Shown here: piece by piece, positions 63,714-64,000 of the stretch
How the letters are laid out: each line of letters starts with the position of its first letter
Position numbering within the stretch: the first letter of the stretch is position 1
NCBI GenBank assembly: GCA_920105625.2
Contig: CAKKTE020000052.1
Location: 372,001 to 436,000 of the forward strand
Direction of reading: 5' to 3'
DNA from: Clusia tigrina
Taxonomy: Eukaryota; Arthropoda; Insecta; Diptera; Clusiidae
DNA length: 64,000 nucleotides
Position numbers and translations under genes: made by a program
Notes under the pieces: model-generated
Told to the model about the DNA's origin: nothing
The model's database searches: none
Seen by the model: the letters and a program-made list of their open reading frames with translations, nothing else

Positions 63714-64000
63714 TGCTTGTAAATTTTTACTGGAGCTTCATAAAACCTTGAGATTTTGTAACAATAGAGTACTCGAGCCTCTTCTCAATTTAAGCTATCG
63801 CTCAAAGCTATGCTACCCTTGAATCCCAAATCAAACTCTGATAAAACTTCAAATGGCCCTTACTTCTATACGGTACATCCTACACCTATCAAAGTTTGCA
63901 ACATACAAATGCTTGTAAATTTTTACTGGAGCGTCATAAAACCTTGAAATTTTGTAACAATAAAGTACTCGAGCCTCTTGTCAAATTAAGCTATCGCTCA
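63714..64000 (+). repeat. Continuing satellite, GAGCTTC/CAATAGAG module, cut by window end
   Basis: The monomer at 63714 carries GAGCTTC, CAATAGAG and CAAACTCTG, and the next (63910) has GAGCGTC. The order corresponds to 43712 onward in block 1 (TACATCC marker at about 63876), so the second module of the large block resumes here. The array clearly continues beyond the window. Confidence 0.8.

Larger units (their letters stand above)
1..64000 (+). repeat. Tandem satellite DNA array, ~196-bp monomer, whole window
   Basis: The whole window is a head-to-tail array of a ~196-bp monomer. The junction motif ACATACAAATG followed by CTTGTAA, CTATTAA or CTAGTAA recurs about every 196 bases from start to end, and all copies read in the same orientation. 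Going from position 1 to the monomer start at 63910 takes 326 units with a net +13 bases, so length is very well conserved apart from a few marked events (230, 225, 179, 100 and 56 bp, one +11, and several +/-1 to 2). Strongly conserved blocks include CATAAAACCTT, TGGCCCTAACTTCTATACGG and CAACATACAAATGC. No gene, transposable element or unique insert interrupts it. Known context: such arrays with higher-order repeats are typical of eukaryotic centromeric, pericentromeric or subtelomeric heterochromatin. Inferred: eukaryotic host. The taxon and chromosomal location cannot be read from the sequence. Confidence 0.98.

Noticed and set aside
1..64000. CRISPR array
   Set aside because: Repeats are contiguous ~196-bp units with no unique spacers. 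The intervals between conserved boxes are themselves repeated, so repeat-spacer architecture is absent.
1..64000. CENP-B box (TTCGNNNNANNCGGG)
   Set aside because: Inspection of the consensus and main variants on both strands found no match to the essential bases. A centromeric role cannot be argued from this motif.
1..64000. Transposable element, rDNA, tRNA or telomere repeat inside the array
   Set aside because: No break in the monomer series is long enough to hold one. All irregularities are explained by satellite sequence itself.
1..64000. Inverted monomers or a switch in array orientation
   Set aside because: The marker ACATACAAATG appears only on the plus strand throughout. I saw no reverse-complement copy.
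1..64000. Near-identical large repeats as pure assembly artefacts
   Set aside because: The 12,554- and 4933-bp copies differ by scattered private substitutions and by internal copy number, which simple assembly duplication would not create. The 2725-, 1568- and 1176-bp copies look identical or nearly so, and for these an artefact cannot be excluded without reads.

Overview
This window is one uninterrupted block of tandem satellite DNA. From base 1 to base 64000 it is a head-to-tail array of about 326 diverged copies of one monomer of roughly 196 bp, all in the same orientation. I see no protein-coding gene, RNA gene, transposon, telomere repeat or unique spacer. A consensus monomer (well represented at 7247-7442) has A 65, C 47, G 26 and T 58, so about 37% GC with strong C-over-G bias on this strand. 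A nucleosome-sized satellite in arrays of this length, with higher-order repeats (HORs), is typical of eukaryotic centromeric, pericentromeric or subtelomeric heterochromatin. I cannot name the species or the chromosome position from sequence alone.

The array is a patchwork of regional HOR families. (1) 1-1678: a 4-monomer HOR of 782 bp, two copies plus a stub. (2) 1679-11924: a 10-monomer HOR of 1959 bp, with two full copies, truncated 4- and 8-monomer derivatives, and a hybrid monomer at 9794. (3) 11925-17068: a 14-monomer HOR of 2725 bp, the second copy cut short at a 56-bp monomer stub. (4) 17066-19610: an 8-monomer HOR of 1567 bp, with the second copy partial. (5) 19340-29205: a 25-monomer HOR of 4933 bp present twice, followed by a partial third relative at 30561-31634. 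(6) 29206-34784: shuffled monomers without a clean period, including a 100-bp deleted monomer. (7) 34785-64000: a duplicated block with a 12,554-bp offset (64 monomers). Its two copies differ mainly by later local expansions: an extra 8-monomer tandem copy (57411-58978), and a 6-monomer HOR of 1176 bp with two copies in the first block but four in the second.

No genes act together here. The biology is that of a satellite evolving by unequal exchange, replication slippage and segmental duplication. The nested events can be ordered from shared rare markers: a 34-bp internal duplication seen three times, a 17-bp deletion seen twice, and an 11-bp net insertion seen once. The monomer also shows traces of an older half-length (about 98-104 bp) period.

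All coordinates of HOR junctions are by-eye estimates, normally good to within a few tens of bases, because adjacent monomers are similar enough to blur the exact breakpoint. Open reading frames exist (up to 108 codons), but they are by-products of the monomer sequence and are not annotated as genes.
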